A DNA stretch of 64,000 nt from Rhizobiales bacterium 32-66-11 (GTDB lineage: Bacteria > Pseudomonadota > Alphaproteobacteria > Rhizobiales > Xanthobacteraceae): assembly GCA_002304505.1 (NCBI GenBank), contig NCEH01000008.1, positions 32,880 through 96,879 on the forward strand. Direction: 5' to 3'. Both the position numbers and the translations under genes were made by a program. Shown here one piece after another: positions 53,245 through 61,248 of this stretch. Position 1 is the stretch's first letter. Each line of letters opens with the position of its first letter. The notes beneath the pieces are model-generated. The model was not told where the DNA came from. It saw only the letters and a program-made list of their open reading frames with translations, and searched no databases.

Positions 53245-54287
53245 GTTGCGCTATCACCTTTTCCTTGTCGTGGGACCGGCGTCCGCGTTCGACTGACGCC
53301 GCTTGTCCATGGCGGAGGATCGCTGGCCGGAAAGGAGTCGATGCCGGCGCGTTCGACTTCATCGAGCGGTTCGGCCGGCCGCCTGTGGCGGACAATATCC
53401 CGCGGGACATTCCGGGCGGCCGAGATGGCGGCGGCTATCAGGGGTGCGAGACGGATGGCGTTGCTCGCATGCAGGACAGAATCGCTCGAAACGATTCTGT
53501 CGGCGACGGCCAATAAGCGCTGGTAGGAATCCTCGGCGAAGAGGCCATGGATGACGGCGCAGACGGGCCGCGCGAACCCCTGGAGCGGAAGCTTGCATGC
53601 GGCTTCAAAGAGCGTGTCGCCGGACGACGCGATGTCGTCGACGAGGACCGGCCGGAGGCCGCTCCATTGCGAGAGGTCGGGGAGCTCGACGTCGACGCTG
53701 CGGTCGCCGTGCCTGGTTTTGCTTAGAACGGCATGGGGTGCGCCGATGCGCGCGGCAATGGCCGAGACCCACTGCTCGCTTTCCTCGTCCGGCCCGATGA
53801 TGAGAGGCTTCTGCACCTCAGCCGCGATCCAGTCGGCGAGAAGCGGCGCGGCATGAAGCGTCTCTGTCGGGATCGTGTAGAGTGCGGAAAGAGCGGCATA
53901 GCGATGAAGGTGCGGGTCGACGGTCACCAACCGGTCGAAGGTCGAGGACACGAGGCGGGCAAAGGTCTTCGAGGTCACCGCTTCGCCGGGCAGAAAGCGA
54001 CGGTCTTGCCGCATATAGGCGAGATAGGGCGCAACGAGCGTGACCTCGCGCGCACCGAGCGACCGGGCCGCATCGGCCGCGAAAACGAGACGCAGGAACC
54101 CGTCATCCGGCGGCGCCAGGGTGCAGACGAGATCGACGGGACGGTTCGCAATATTGGAGAGAATCCGAACGTAGGTCTCGCCGTCGGGAAAGCGGCGCGT
54201 CTCGATCGCACCCAGTTCCCATCCCCCGGACTCGGCAAGATGTCGGGCGAAGATTTCGTTTCCGGGCAAGGGAAGGATCAGGCGCAT
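53241..54287 (-). CDS. prs: Ribose-phosphate pyrophosphokinase
   Basis: This 348-residue PRPP synthetase family protein shows the N-terminal FPDGETYVRI, YLAYMRQDRRFLPGEAVTSK (ATP loop region), and PRPP-binding VLVDDIASSGDTLFEA. It makes 5-phosphoribosyl 1-diphosphate from ribose 5-phosphate and ATP, or could work in the opposite sense as a phosphorylated-ribose sink. The family's usual length is about 310 residues; here about 35 residues extend the C-terminus. It begins 12 bp after the copB stop. The operon order is copB, prs, xfp, MBL, phosphorylase, small ORF. Confidence 0.92.
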   Translation of the reverse strand: MRLILPLPGNEIFARHLAESGGWELGAIETRRFPDGETYVRILSNIANRPVDLVCTLAPPDDGFLRLVFAADAARSLGAREVTLVAPYLAYMRQDRRFLPGEAVTSKTFARLVSSTFDRLVTVDPHLHRYAALSALYTIPTETLHAAPLLADWIAAEVQKPLIIGPDEESEQWVSAIAARIGAPHAVLSKTRHGDRSVDVELPDLSQWSGLRPVLVDDIASSGDTLFEAACKLPLQGFARPVCAVIHGLFAEDSYQRLLAVADRIVSSDSVLHASNAIRLAPLIAAAISAARNVPRDIVRHRRPAEPLDEVERAGIDSFPASDPPPWTSGVSRTRTPVPRQGKGDSAT

Positions 54288-54299
54288 GGATCATGTTCC

Positions 54300-56399
54300 T
54301 CATTTCTTCCGGTAGAACCGCAGAAACTGCGCGTTGATGGCGACGATGACGGTGCTGGCCGACATGAAAACGGCGGCGACGGCTGGGGTCATCAGGAAAC
54401 CCGTTCCGAAGGTGATGCCGGCCGCCATCGGGATGGCAATTGCGTTGTATCCGGTCGCCCAGATCAGGTTCTGTACCATCTTGCGGTAGGTGGCGCGTGA
54501 CAGGCCGAGGATCGCGGCCACATCGCGCGGATCGCTTCTGACCAGGACGACGTCGGCCGATTCCACGGCAACGTCAGTGCCAGCGCCGATGGCGATCCCG
54601 AGATCGGCCACGACCAGCGCCGGCGCGTCATTCACGCCGTCGCCAACCATGGCAACCTGCAGTCCGCGCGCCTGCAATTCCTTGATCTTCTCGGACTTCT
54701 GATCCGGCAGCACCTCGGCGAAATATTCAGCTATGCCCAGTTCGTCCGACACCGCTTGCGCGACCCCCTTGGCATCGCCAGTGAGCATCACGGAGTTGAT
54801 CCCGAGCGCCTTCAGTTCGGCGATGGCCTCCTTCGATTCCTGCCGGACGATATCGGCCAGCGCGAACAGCGCGCGCGGCTCGCCGTCGCGGACGAGCACG
54901 ACCACTGTCTTGCCCTGGGCCTCCAATTGCTTGAGCCGCTCGTGGCCGATCGCCTTGCCCTGCCTTGCGAGGTGGCCGGGGCTGACGATACGGATGTCGG
55001 CGCCGTCAACCTTTGCGACGATGCCCTCTCCGGTGATGTTGCTGACCTCGCTTGCCTTCGGGACGGTCAAGTTGCGATCCCTGGCCTCGGCGACGATGCC
55101 GTGGGCGATCGGATGCTCGGACTGGCTCTCGGCCGCTGCCGCCAAGGCGAGTTCTTCGTTCTCGTCACCGCCGGCGAGCAGCACGATGTCGCTCACGCCA
55201 AACCGGCCCTCGGTCAGCGTTCCGGTCTTGTCAAAGACCACCGCATTTAGATTGCGCGCGCGTTCAAAGGCCGCGCGGTCACGGATCAGAAGTCCGTTTC
55301 CGGCGCTGAGCGAGGTGCTGACGGCGACGACGAGCGGAACGGCAAGCCCGAGCGCATGCGGGCAGGCGACGACCATCACCGTCACCATGCGCTCGAGCGC
55401 GAATTCAAGCGACGCGCCGAGAACGAGCCACCAGACGAAGAGCGTCCCGAAGCCTACGGTAAGGGCGATGTAAGTGAGCCACGAGGCAGCACGGTTGGCG
55501 ATGTCCTGCGTCCTGGAGCGCGTCGCCTGCGCCTTCTTCACGAGATCGATGACCTGTGCGAGATAGGTGGCATCGCCCGTGGCGGTCACCTCGATGGTCA
55601 CGGCGTTGGCGCCGTTGATCGCGCCGCCGATGGCGGTGGCACCGACGGTCTTGGAAACCGGGCGGGATTCGCCGGTCAGCATCGCCTCGTTGAAGCCGGA
55701 CGACCCCTCGATGATCTTCCCGTCGACGGGCACCTTGGCGCCCGGGCGGACGAGAACCCGATCGCCCGGCTGCAATGCGGAGATGGGGACCTCTTGCATC
55801 GAGCCGTCGGCGCCGATCTTCGTAGCGCTGTCAGGCAGCAGCCGGACCAGTTCCTCGAGCGCGCGCGATGCACCCATCACGGAGCGCATCTCGACCCAGT
55901 GGCCGAGAAGCATGATCGCGACCAAAGTCACGAGCTCCCAATAGAATGGCTCTCCCGGAAAGCCAAAGGTGGTGGCGGCCGAGAAGAAGTAGGCGGCCGA
56001 GATCGCCAGCGCGATCAGAGTCATCATTCCGGGCTGCCCCTTGCGCAGCTCGGACAGGAAGCCGGTGAGAAACGGCCAACCCCCATAAACATAGACGATC
56101 GTTGAAAGAGCGAAGAGAACCAGTCCATCTCCCGCAAAGGCCAGCGTCTCGGGAACGCCAAGCCAGTGCTGGATCATCGGCGACAGAAGCAGGACCGGCG
56201 GCGTGAGAAGGAGTGTGACCCAGAACCTTCGGCGGAAGTCGGCGACCATCGCACCATGATCGTGCCCGGCATGCTCGGAATGACTGGAACCGGCCGCTGC
56301 CACGATCTTGGGATCGGTGTGACGATCGTCTTGGCGCCTGCCGCCAGCGTGATCGGCATGACCATTGTGATCGTGGGCATGTGGCCGGTCAGAGGTCAT
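54300..56399 (-). CDS. copB: P1B-type copper ATPase CopB-like with CPH motif
   Basis: This 699-residue pump has a His-rich N-terminus (HAHDHNGHADHAGG; HSEHAGHDHGAM) and no CxxC domain, then TGESRPV, VVACPHALGLAVPL in helix 6, DKTGT with phosphorylated Asp near residue 388, and [15 protein letters not shown]-type ATPases usually export copper(II) or copper(I). The gene opens a long operon that continues with prs and xfp, an unusual combination. An FNR/FixK-like dyad lies 142 bp upstream. Confidence 0.95.
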   Translation of the reverse strand: MTSDRPHAHDHNGHADHAGGRRQDDRHTDPKIVAAAGSSHSEHAGHDHGAMVADFRRRFWVTLLLTPPVLLLSPMIQHWLGVPETLAFAGDGLVLFALSTIVYVYGGWPFLTGFLSELRKGQPGMMTLIALAISAAYFFSAATTFGFPGEPFYWELVTLVAIMLLGHWVEMRSVMGASRALEELVRLLPDSATKIGADGSMQEVPISALQPGDRVLVRPGAKVPVDGKIIEGSSGFNEAMLTGESRPVSKTVGATAIGGAINGANAVTIEVTATGDATYLAQVIDLVKKAQATRSRTQDIANRAASWLTYIALTVGFGTLFVWWLVLGASLEFALERMVTVMVVACPHALGLAVPLVVAVSTSLSAGNGLLIRDRAAFERARNLNAVVFDKTGTLTEGRFGVSDIVLLAGGDENEELALAAAAESQSEHPIAHGIVAEARDRNLTVPKASEVSNITGEGIVAKVDGADIRIVSPGHLARQGKAIGHERLKQLEAQGKTVVVLVRDGEPRALFALADIVRQESKEAIAELKALGINSVMLTGDAKGVAQAVSDELGIAEYFAEVLPDQKSEKIKELQARGLQVAMVGDGVNDAPALVVADLGIAIGAGTDVAVESADVVLVRSDPRDVAAILGLSRATYRKMVQNLIWATGYNAIAIPMAAGITFGTGFLMTPAVAAVFMSASTVIVAINAQFLRFYRKK

Positions 56400-57024
56400 T
56401 CTACGAGATCCTGCTGTTTGCTACGGCCTTTGGGAGACCATGGTGCTTATGGAATGCTCGACGAGGTTCGGCCCGCGCGCCAGCGACGTGAGCGCCATTT
56501 CGTGCCGAGCCTGCTTGGTCGCCGGTTCCCCACGGCACGTCTTTGATCGAGGTTAAGTTCGCCGATGGGCCAAAAGGTCATAGGTGAAGCTCAATCTCGG
56601 TGCCGTACTCCGACGGTCGAGCGGTAGCGGCCTGCCGTGTCGGATCGTGCGAGGCTCGGGCGGCAGACGATTGTCGAGACGGTAACCCCGACCCACGGAC
56701 GGAGAGTCGCCGAGCTACCCGGCGTGCGCCAGCTTGAGCATGCCGGACCTCAGAACCGCTTGCATTTGCCGCCGTTCCAAAACTCCAGTGCCGGAAAAAA
56801 TGTCGCCGACACGCTACCATCATTTGTGCGACAAACCTGCGCTTCATCCTCCCCTGGCTGAGTTCGCTCGACCGGAATCCGCACTACGGCCGCCATGAAC
56901 CTTCACCATAGGGCTCCTGCATACGCGGCCGATCGACGTGGGAGGCGAGATGGGTCCGGTCCCGAGCGCGGGATGAAGCCGACTATCGACAGGCCGCGCC
57001 CATGCAACCGGGACTGGAGCAGAC
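56400..57024. other. 625-bp intergenic region between divergent copB and CPA1 genes
   Basis: No convincing gene is present: the reading frames here lack ribosome binding sites and recognisable sequence. The FNR/FixK-like dyad at 56541-56558 lies inside. The length is unusual for this compact window and could hold the promoters of both divergent genes or decayed DNA. Confidence 0.5.
56541..56558. promoter_or_regulatory. FNR/FixK-like dyad upstream of copB operon
   Basis: CTTTGATCGAGGTTAAGT has the TTGAT-N4-GTTAA form found at five other places. It lies 142 bp before copB, the first gene of the phosphoketolase operon. Confidence 0.65.
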
Positions 57025-58665
57025 GTGGAGACGATCTCAGTTGCCTTGATCCTTCTGCTAGCCGTTGTGATCAGCGGTGCGCTCGCGCGCATGTCGCCGA
57101 TCGCCCTACCGCTTCCCCTTTTTCAGATCGCGCTCGGCGTGGTCATCGCGTCGGTGGCCAATCTCGGCGTCGAACTGGAACCGGAGATTTTCTTCCTGCT
57201 GTTCCTGCCGCCGCTCCTGTTCCTGGACGGCTGGCGCATCCCCAAGGAGGGTGTGTTCCGGGACAAGGGCACGATCCTGGAGCTTGCCTTCGGCCTGGTC
57301 GTGTTCACCGTGGTCGGCGTCGGCTTCCTGGTGAACTGGATGATCCCGGCCATGCCGCTGGCGGTTGCTTTCGCGCTGGCGGCCATCGTCTCGCCCACCG
57401 ATCCGATCGCGGTGTCGGCCATTGCTGCCAGAGTGCCCATTCCCAAGCGGCTGATGCACATCCTCGAAGGCGAGTCGCTGCTCAACGATGCGTCGGGCCT
57501 GGTCTGCATGCGCTTCGCGGTTGCCGCGACCCTGACCGGTACATTCTCCCTCGCCGAGGCCGCCGGCACATTCCTCTGGGTTGCGATCGGCGGCATCGCG
57601 ATCGGCACGGGAGTGACCTGGTCGGCGACCAAGGCGAAGAACTGGATCTCGCGCAAATTCGGGGAAGAAACCGGCTCGCAGATCCTGATCAGTCTGCTGA
57701 TCCCCTTCGCCGCCTATCTTCTGGCCGAGCGTCTTCATTGTTCGGGGATTCTCGCCGCGGTCGCGGCCGGCATCACCATGAGTTATGTGGAGCAGACCGG
57801 ACAAGCGCTCGCCGTCACCCGTGTCCGTCGCAGCGCCGTCTGGGACACGGTCCAGTTCACCGCCAACGGAATCATTTTCGTTCTGCTGGGCGAGCAGCTC
57901 CCTCAGATCCTGGCCGGGGCGGCGCAGGTCGTGCACGAGACCGGGCATCACGAGCCGGCCTGGCTCCTCGTCTACGTCGTCTCCATCAACCTGGCGCTTG
58001 CGGCATTGCGGCTTCTTTGGGTTTGGACCTCGCTGCGTTTCACCTTGTTCCGGGCTGCGCGCCGGGGTGAAGCCCTTGTCACGCCGAGTTGGCGTCTGAT
58101 CGCCGCCATGTCGCTTGCAGGCGTGCGCGGAACGATCACGCTCGCCGGCGTTCTGACCTTGCCGCTGGTGATGGCCGACGGGACAGCGTTTCCGGCGCGT
58201 GACCTCGCCATCTTCCTGGCCGCCGGCGTGATCATCCTGTCGCTCGTCGCCGCCAGCATCGGCCTACCGCATCTTCTCAAGGGGCTGGAACTGCCGCCGG
58301 AGCCTTCGCATCAGGAAGACGAAGACCGCGCCCGGATCGCCGCGTCGGAGGCGGCGATCCGGGCCGTCGAGCGGGTCCAGCATGATATGGGCGAGGGACG
58401 CAGCGACGCCGATCTTTACGTGGATGCCGGAGCGCGGATCATGGAGCTTTACCGCCAGCGCATCGATGGCCGTTCCAAGACTGGCGAGGAGCGCGAACTC
58501 GCCCGGAAGATCGACGAGATCGAACGCAGGCTGCGCCTGGCGGGCTTGCGTGCCGAACGCGACGAGATCTATCGCATTGTTCGCAGCCGGCGCCTCACAG
58601 ACGAGGCGGCGCGCAAGCTGGTCAGGGAAGTCGATCTGCTGGAAGCAAGATTCAGAGTGACGTGA
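57025..58665 (+). CDS. CPA1 family sodium:proton antiporter
   Basis: This 546-residue antiporter has about twelve helices, the helix-5 motif SPTDPIAVSAI and EGESLLNDASGLV, and a C-terminal cytoplasmic tail of about 110 charged residues (EIERRLRLAGLRAERDEIYR). It exchanges sodium or potassium for protons at the inner membrane. A GTG at 57025 is used, with TGGAG 8 bp before it. It is divergent from copB and convergent with a small secreted protein gene. Confidence 0.92.
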   Translation: METISVALILLLAVVISGALARMSPIALPLPLFQIALGVVIASVANLGVELEPEIFFLLFLPPLLFLDGWRIPKEGVFRDKGTILELAFGLVVFTVVGVGFLVNWMIPAMPLAVAFALAAIVSPTDPIAVSAIAARVPIPKRLMHILEGESLLNDASGLVCMRFAVAATLTGTFSLAEAAGTFLWVAIGGIAIGTGVTWSATKAKNWISRKFGEETGSQILISLLIPFAAYLLAERLHCSGILAAVAAGITMSYVEQTGQALAVTRVRRSAVWDTVQFTANGIIFVLLGEQLPQILAGAAQVVHETGHHEPAWLLVYVVSINLALAALRLLWVWTSLRFTLFRAARRGEALVTPSWRLIAAMSLAGVRGTITLAGVLTLPLVMADGTAFPARDLAIFLAAGVIILSLVAASIGLPHLLKGLELPPEPSHQEDEDRARIAASEAAIRAVERVQHDMGEGRSDADLYVDAGARIMELYRQRIDGRSKTGEERELARKIDEIERRLRLAGLRAERDEIYRIVRSRRLTDEAARKLVREVDLLEARFRVT

Positions 58666-58750
58666 GGATCCTTTGATAAGCGCACGAAGGTGCCGCAACA
58701 CGACCGCGGCGTCGCTCCAGGACGACACTCATAGGTTTTGCGGGAGTGCT

Positions 58751-58777
58751 GAGCCGCGCCAACAAAGGGCGCGGCTC
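58751..58777. terminator. Hairpin between convergent CPA1 and small secreted protein genes
   Basis: GAGCCGCGCC and GGCGCGGCTC form a perfect 10-bp stem with a 7-base loop. It lies between the two convergent genes and may terminate both, although the following T-run is weak. Confidence 0.6.
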
Positions 58778-58806
58778 GATTTCCGAGTGGTGCGATGCGG
58801 GGCCTG

Positions 58807-59052
58807 CTAGAGCCTCGGCTTGGAGGGGATCGTGGCCTCACCCGTCATCGTCGGCATTTGCGGATCGCCGGGCGGCATGGATGACATATACGCGGGCGCC
58901 TGTCCGCTCGGGAAATCCTCCTTCTGGACGTCGAGAAACTCGTGACGTTCACGCTCCTTTTGGGAAAGCGTAGACGGATAATAGTCAGCGAAAGCAGGTG
59001 CTGCAGACAGTAGCGCCACCATGCCACCGAACAGGATCTTCCTCAGGGCCAT
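58807..59052 (-). CDS. Small secreted protein, paralogue 1
   Basis: This 81-residue protein has a signal peptide (MALRKILFGGMVALLSAA, cleaved after FA) and a mature part beginning DYYPSTLSQKERERHEFLDV and ending with a Pro/Met-rich tail. It shares the core D-Y-x-P-T-L-x4-R-x-R-H-E-F-x-D-V-Q with the protein at 60893-61141. AAGGAAG precedes the ATG. The function is unknown; I recognise no named family. A CRP-like dyad lies 67 bp upstream of the start at 59119-59134. Confidence 0.85.
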   Translation of the reverse strand: MALRKILFGGMVALLSAAPAFADYYPSTLSQKERERHEFLDVQKEDFPSGQAPAYMSSMPPGDPQMPTMTGEATIPSKPRL

Positions 59053-59592
59053 ATCAACTTCCTTTTTTCAAAGCACTGTCGCGATGCCCGGAAACTGCGG
59101 GAAGAGACGCAGATGCGATGTGAAGGATTTCACATTCGGCTTCACAAAATGGTGTAAGTGAAAATATAATTGATGGTTAAATCTTCGTATATTGTAGAAT
59201 ATGTTCGCGGAACATGCAAGCATACGAGATCATCAGTAAATATACTCGCGCCCTATGCACATACGTATACTTACTTCCCGAGAAATGCGTTTGTCACTCT
59301 GCGGGACGCGCCGGCAGATTCTATCGATCTGGGTTCATCTTCGGGAGGAGGGGGGCACCCGCGTCGTCTCGCGCGATGCGGTCCATCCGCGTTGATAGTT
59401 CCGACCTGTTTGGTCCAGGGATTCCGACGCGGAAGGAGAAACCTGGACAAGTAGCGGCGGTTCGGCCGCTTCGAGTCGTTGCCACGTTCACGCTCGATTG
59501 GTCTGCCAGACAAGAGACACACGGTCGCCTCGATTAGCGGCTTCTATGCCTTTCGTCGAATCGATCGGCTTTTTCTGCCTTGGGCGGCCTTG
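59053..59592. other. 540-bp intergenic region with CRP-like site and AT-rich tract
   Basis: No convincing gene is seen. It contains the CRP-like site at 59119-59134 and a notably AT-rich stretch at about 59150-59290, in contrast with the high-GC surroundings, including a short inverted repeat (TGTTCGCGGAACA). Confidence 0.5.
59119..59134. promoter_or_regulatory. CRP-like site upstream of small secreted protein 1
   Basis: TGTGAAGGATTTCACA matches the TGTGA-N6-TCACA consensus of CRP-type regulators exactly. It is 67 bp before the start of the small secreted protein 1 gene on the minus strand. The same type of site stands 64 bp before its paralogue at 61205-61220. Confidence 0.7.
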
Positions 59593-59958
59593 ATGATGTC
59601 GTTACCAGTGCGTCGATACCTTGCTTTGTTGCTTACCGCCGTCCTTGTAATGTCTGCGGGGATGTTTCATGGCGCCTTTGATAGTGGCGTTGGAGCCGGC
59701 GTTTTCGCGAGCCCCACACAGGAACTGTCCCGCGAATACGCGCTGTCGTGCCCAGATGAGAATGGAGCGTGCGGCTCCGCGATGAATCCTGGGCTGATGC
59801 CTTCGGATTGTTCCGCCACGAGCTGTGCTGTGCTGTGGCCTAGCAGGGATCTGATCTCCGCAGTGCGGAACGTGCGTCGGCTGACGTTCCGTCTCGGGCA
59901 CAGCTCTGTTCACGGTTCCCAGCTTAGCCCGCTGGATCGGCCGCCTCGGCTGACCTGA
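59593..59958 (+). CDS. Small exported or membrane protein with Cys residues, unknown
   Basis: This protein of about 121 residues starts MMSLPVRRYLALLLTAVLVM, a signal-peptide-like hydrophobic N-terminus. The mature part has four Cys (YALSCPDENGACGSAMNP; SDCSATSCAVLW) and a Pro-rich end (SPLDRPPRLT). The pattern recalls small copper-cluster proteins of the DUF2946 kind, but no clear match can be claimed. An upstream start at 59479 would add atypical residues. Confidence 0.5.
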   Translation: MMSLPVRRYLALLLTAVLVMSAGMFHGAFDSGVGAGVFASPTQELSREYALSCPDENGACGSAMNPGLMPSDCSATSCAVLWPSRDLISAVRNVRRLTFRLGHSSVHGSQLSPLDRPPRLT

Positions 59959-60164
59959 TAGCCGGCACTGAGGGCCGTTGGCGTGGCGGATGCATCCGCA
60001 GCGTCGATTCGTCTTTCGGTGCGACGGACGCGGTCCGTGCGACAAGCACTGGCCGCTCCAAATCTCCTCCTGTCGAACTCTCTGGGCGAACGCGTCCGCG
60101 CCTCCTGGCATTCGCTTGCATGGAGCGAAACGCTGTCGACGCGCGCGCCTGCAAGGCCAGTGTC

Positions 60165-60842
60165 ATGAATGTCTTTTCTCTTGCAGCCCCCACTTGTTCG
60201 GAATCACCGGGTCACACCACCCTCCTCGACTTTCTGGACGACGCCCGCCTTCAGCTCGGTGCGCACAGGCGGACCATTCCGAAGGCACAACGCTTCGAGA
60301 TCTCGGCCAATACCGCGTCAGTGATATACGTCGTCGCGGATGGACGCTTGCGGGTTTCGATACCAACGCTGCAGGGTATCGACGTCTTTGTGACTGACGT
60401 TGAGCGCGGTGAACTGATCGGAGAATCAGCCGCTTTTGCGGATAATATTGTGCCCCTTGTTGTCGAGGCATCCGAGACCTCGAACACGTTCGTCATCGAT
60501 CGGGCGAGCTTTTTTCGGGCAATTGTGGAGCACGGGGCTTTTTCAACGGCGGTTATGCGCGTCATGTGCCGGCGGCTGTGCCGTGTGAACCGGCGCCTCG
60601 CCGATACCGTCACGCTGCCGATGCACAGCCGCTTGAAGATTGAGTTGGTGCGGTTGGCGAAATCGGGAGCGGACGGCACCTTGATGATAGACTGCCTGCC
60701 AACGCATGAGGAACTGGCTTTGCGTATTTCCTCTCAGCGCGAGGCAGTCACAAAAGAACTCACCAAGCTCATGCGGTCTGGCTTCATTGTCCGAAGTGGC
60801 CGTGGCCTCGTAATTAGAGGCGATCAGCTTTCCGGCGATTGA
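60165..60842 (+). CDS. Crp/Fnr family regulator with CRP-type recognition helix
   Basis: This protein of about 225 residues has a cyclic-nucleotide-like sensor domain (residues about 25-130: DVERGELIGESAAFADN) and a winged helix at the C-terminus. The recognition helix is SSQREAVTKELTKLMRSG. In E. coli CRP, Arg180 and Glu181 in SRETVGR read TGTGA; Arg-Glu is kept here. FNR-type proteins have Glu and Ser-Arg in other positions and an N-terminal Cys cluster, which is missing. This suggests TGTGA-type sites. The start at 60165 is chosen over 60120. Confidence 0.9.
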   Translation: MNVFSLAAPTCSESPGHTTLLDFLDDARLQLGAHRRTIPKAQRFEISANTASVIYVVADGRLRVSIPTLQGIDVFVTDVERGELIGESAAFADNIVPLVVEASETSNTFVIDRASFFRAIVEHGAFSTAVMRVMCRRLCRVNRRLADTVTLPMHSRLKIELVRLAKSGADGTLMIDCLPTHEELALRISSQREAVTKELTKLMRSGFIVRSGRGLVIRGDQLSGD

Positions 60843-60851
60843 TCGGGAGCA

Positions 60852-60886
60852 GTTAAGCCGCGCCCTGGAAATGGGTGCGGCTTAAC
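60852..60886. terminator. Hairpin between convergent regulator and small secreted protein genes
   Basis: GTTAAGCCGCGCCC and GGGTGCGGCTTAAC form a 14-bp stem with one mismatched pair around a 7-base loop. It lies between the regulator stop and the small protein stop, and probably terminates both transcripts. Confidence 0.7.
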
Positions 60887-60892
60887 ATCGTT

Positions 60893-61141
60893 CTACATAT
60901 TGGACTTGCCTTCGGCCGGTGAACTGAGCAACCTCTTCAGCGGCGCCGGCACGACGTTTCGCTGGGCCGGTGCGGTCAGCTGTGGCGCAGGACCCCTCGG
61001 ATAAGCCCCACGCTGGACATCCCGGAACTCGTGGCGCGCGCGTTCCCTTCCTGCCAACGTCGGCGAATAGGAATCCGCCATGACAGGTGTTGTGGCAACG
61101 ATTGCGAAAGCGCCAAAGGCGAAGAGTTTGTAGATTCTCAC
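60893..61141 (-). CDS. Small secreted protein, paralogue 2
   Basis: This 82-residue protein has a signal peptide (RIYKLFAFGAFAIVATTPVM) and a mature part beginning DSYSPTLAGRERARHEFRDV, followed by a Pro-rich C-terminus. It is paralogous to the protein at 58807-59052. The GTG at 61141 is chosen because AAAGGAGA precedes it; an ATG at 61165 would lengthen the signal peptide with residues out of pattern. A CRP-like site is 64 bp upstream. Confidence 0.85.
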   Translation of the reverse strand: MRIYKLFAFGAFAIVATTPVMADSYSPTLAGRERARHEFRDVQRGAYPRGPAPQLTAPAQRNVVPAPLKRLLSSPAEGKSNM

Positions 61142-61204
61142 GATGATCTCCTTTGAGGCACTCACCCAGAAAGCTAAACGTTAGTGAGGAGTCGCGGCCG
61201 CCGA

Positions 61205-61220
61205 TGTGAGAAATTTCACG
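61205..61220. promoter_or_regulatory. CRP-like site upstream of small secreted protein 2
   Basis: TGTGAGAAATTTCACG matches TGTGA-N6-TCAC and shares flanking bases with the site at 59119 (GATGTGA at the left and CACRTYYGGC at the right). It lies 64 bp before the small protein 2 start. Confidence 0.7.
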
Positions 61221-61248
61221 TCTGGCGTTTCGGCTACATTCATTTGGC

